Positions 63,931-64,000 of a stretch of 64,000 bases of DNA are shown here, in pieces (within the stretch, counting starts at the first letter, position 1; each line of letters opens with the position of its first letter). Below the pieces are notes generated by a model, which saw nothing but the letters and a program-made list of their open reading frames with translations, was not told the DNA's origin and ran no database searches. This DNA comes from Rhopalosiphum padi. Its lineage: Eukaryota; Arthropoda; Insecta; Hemiptera; Aphididae. Position numbers and translations under genes: made by a program. The DNA is taken from the NCBI RefSeq assembly GCF_020882245.1, contig NC_083597.1:14046581-14110580 (forward strand), in the 5' to 3' direction.

Positions 63931-64000
63931 CACACGTGTCAAGTTTGGTTGCCTATAATGCTAACAATGCTAACATTTAGCGTAAGGCTAAAAACAATTT

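Noticed and set aside
1..64000. Prokaryotic defence system, CRISPR array, bacterial transfer or viral gene
   Set aside because: All recognisable genes are spliced animal genes; no direct-repeat array, bacterial-type operon or viral replication gene was seen.

Overview
The window is animal nuclear DNA, very AT-rich, with split genes, GT-AG introns, many transposon relics and short inverted-repeat (MITE-like) elements. The proteins read as insect, and the combination of AT-rich introns, CpG-rich promoters, abundant hAT-type MITEs and degraded jockey-like LINEs fits a hemipteran, most likely an aphid. That assignment is inference; the gene identities do not depend on it.

Four protein-coding genes can be assembled exon by exon. 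(1) 35783 down to 7966, minus strand: the start codon, actin-binding domain and most of the rod of dystrophin. There are 51 coding exons whose phases join without a break into 8271 nt (2757 codons). The C-terminal WW/EF/ZZ part must lie left of the window. The rod carries a large acidic, non-spectrin insert, and a CpG-rich island in a distal intron looks like an internal promoter. (2) 37881-41792, plus strand: a nine-finger C2H2 zinc-finger protein of 755 residues, head-to-head with dystrophin across a roughly 1-2 kb GC-rich divergent promoter region. (3) 52540-56531, plus strand: a BMP-type receptor-regulated Smad, Mad (426 residues, ending SSVS), with a CpG-rich upstream region. (4) 58445-62132, plus strand: a divergent ionotropic (chemosensory) receptor of 645 residues in two GC-rich exons.

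Layout: 1-7965 holds a fold-back element, two LINE relics and a hAT-like MITE, and is probably the next dystrophin intron. 7966-35783 is dystrophin, with LINE and MITE insertions in its introns. 35784-37880 is the divergent promoter plus the 5' exon and intron of the zinc-finger gene. 41793-52000 is intergenic, with a jockey relic, a MITE, a perfect 18-bp hairpin and GC-rich patches upstream of Mad. The last Mad intron but one contains an insertion with a jockey-type gag relic. 62133-64000 is intergenic, with two MITEs that have exact 8-bp target-site duplications.

The genes are not a functional operon-like group: dystrophin links actin to the membrane complex, Mad carries BMP signals, the zinc-finger protein is a presumed DNA-binding regulator and the ionotropic receptor is a presumed sensory channel. 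No prokaryotic system, CRISPR array, rRNA or tRNA was seen.
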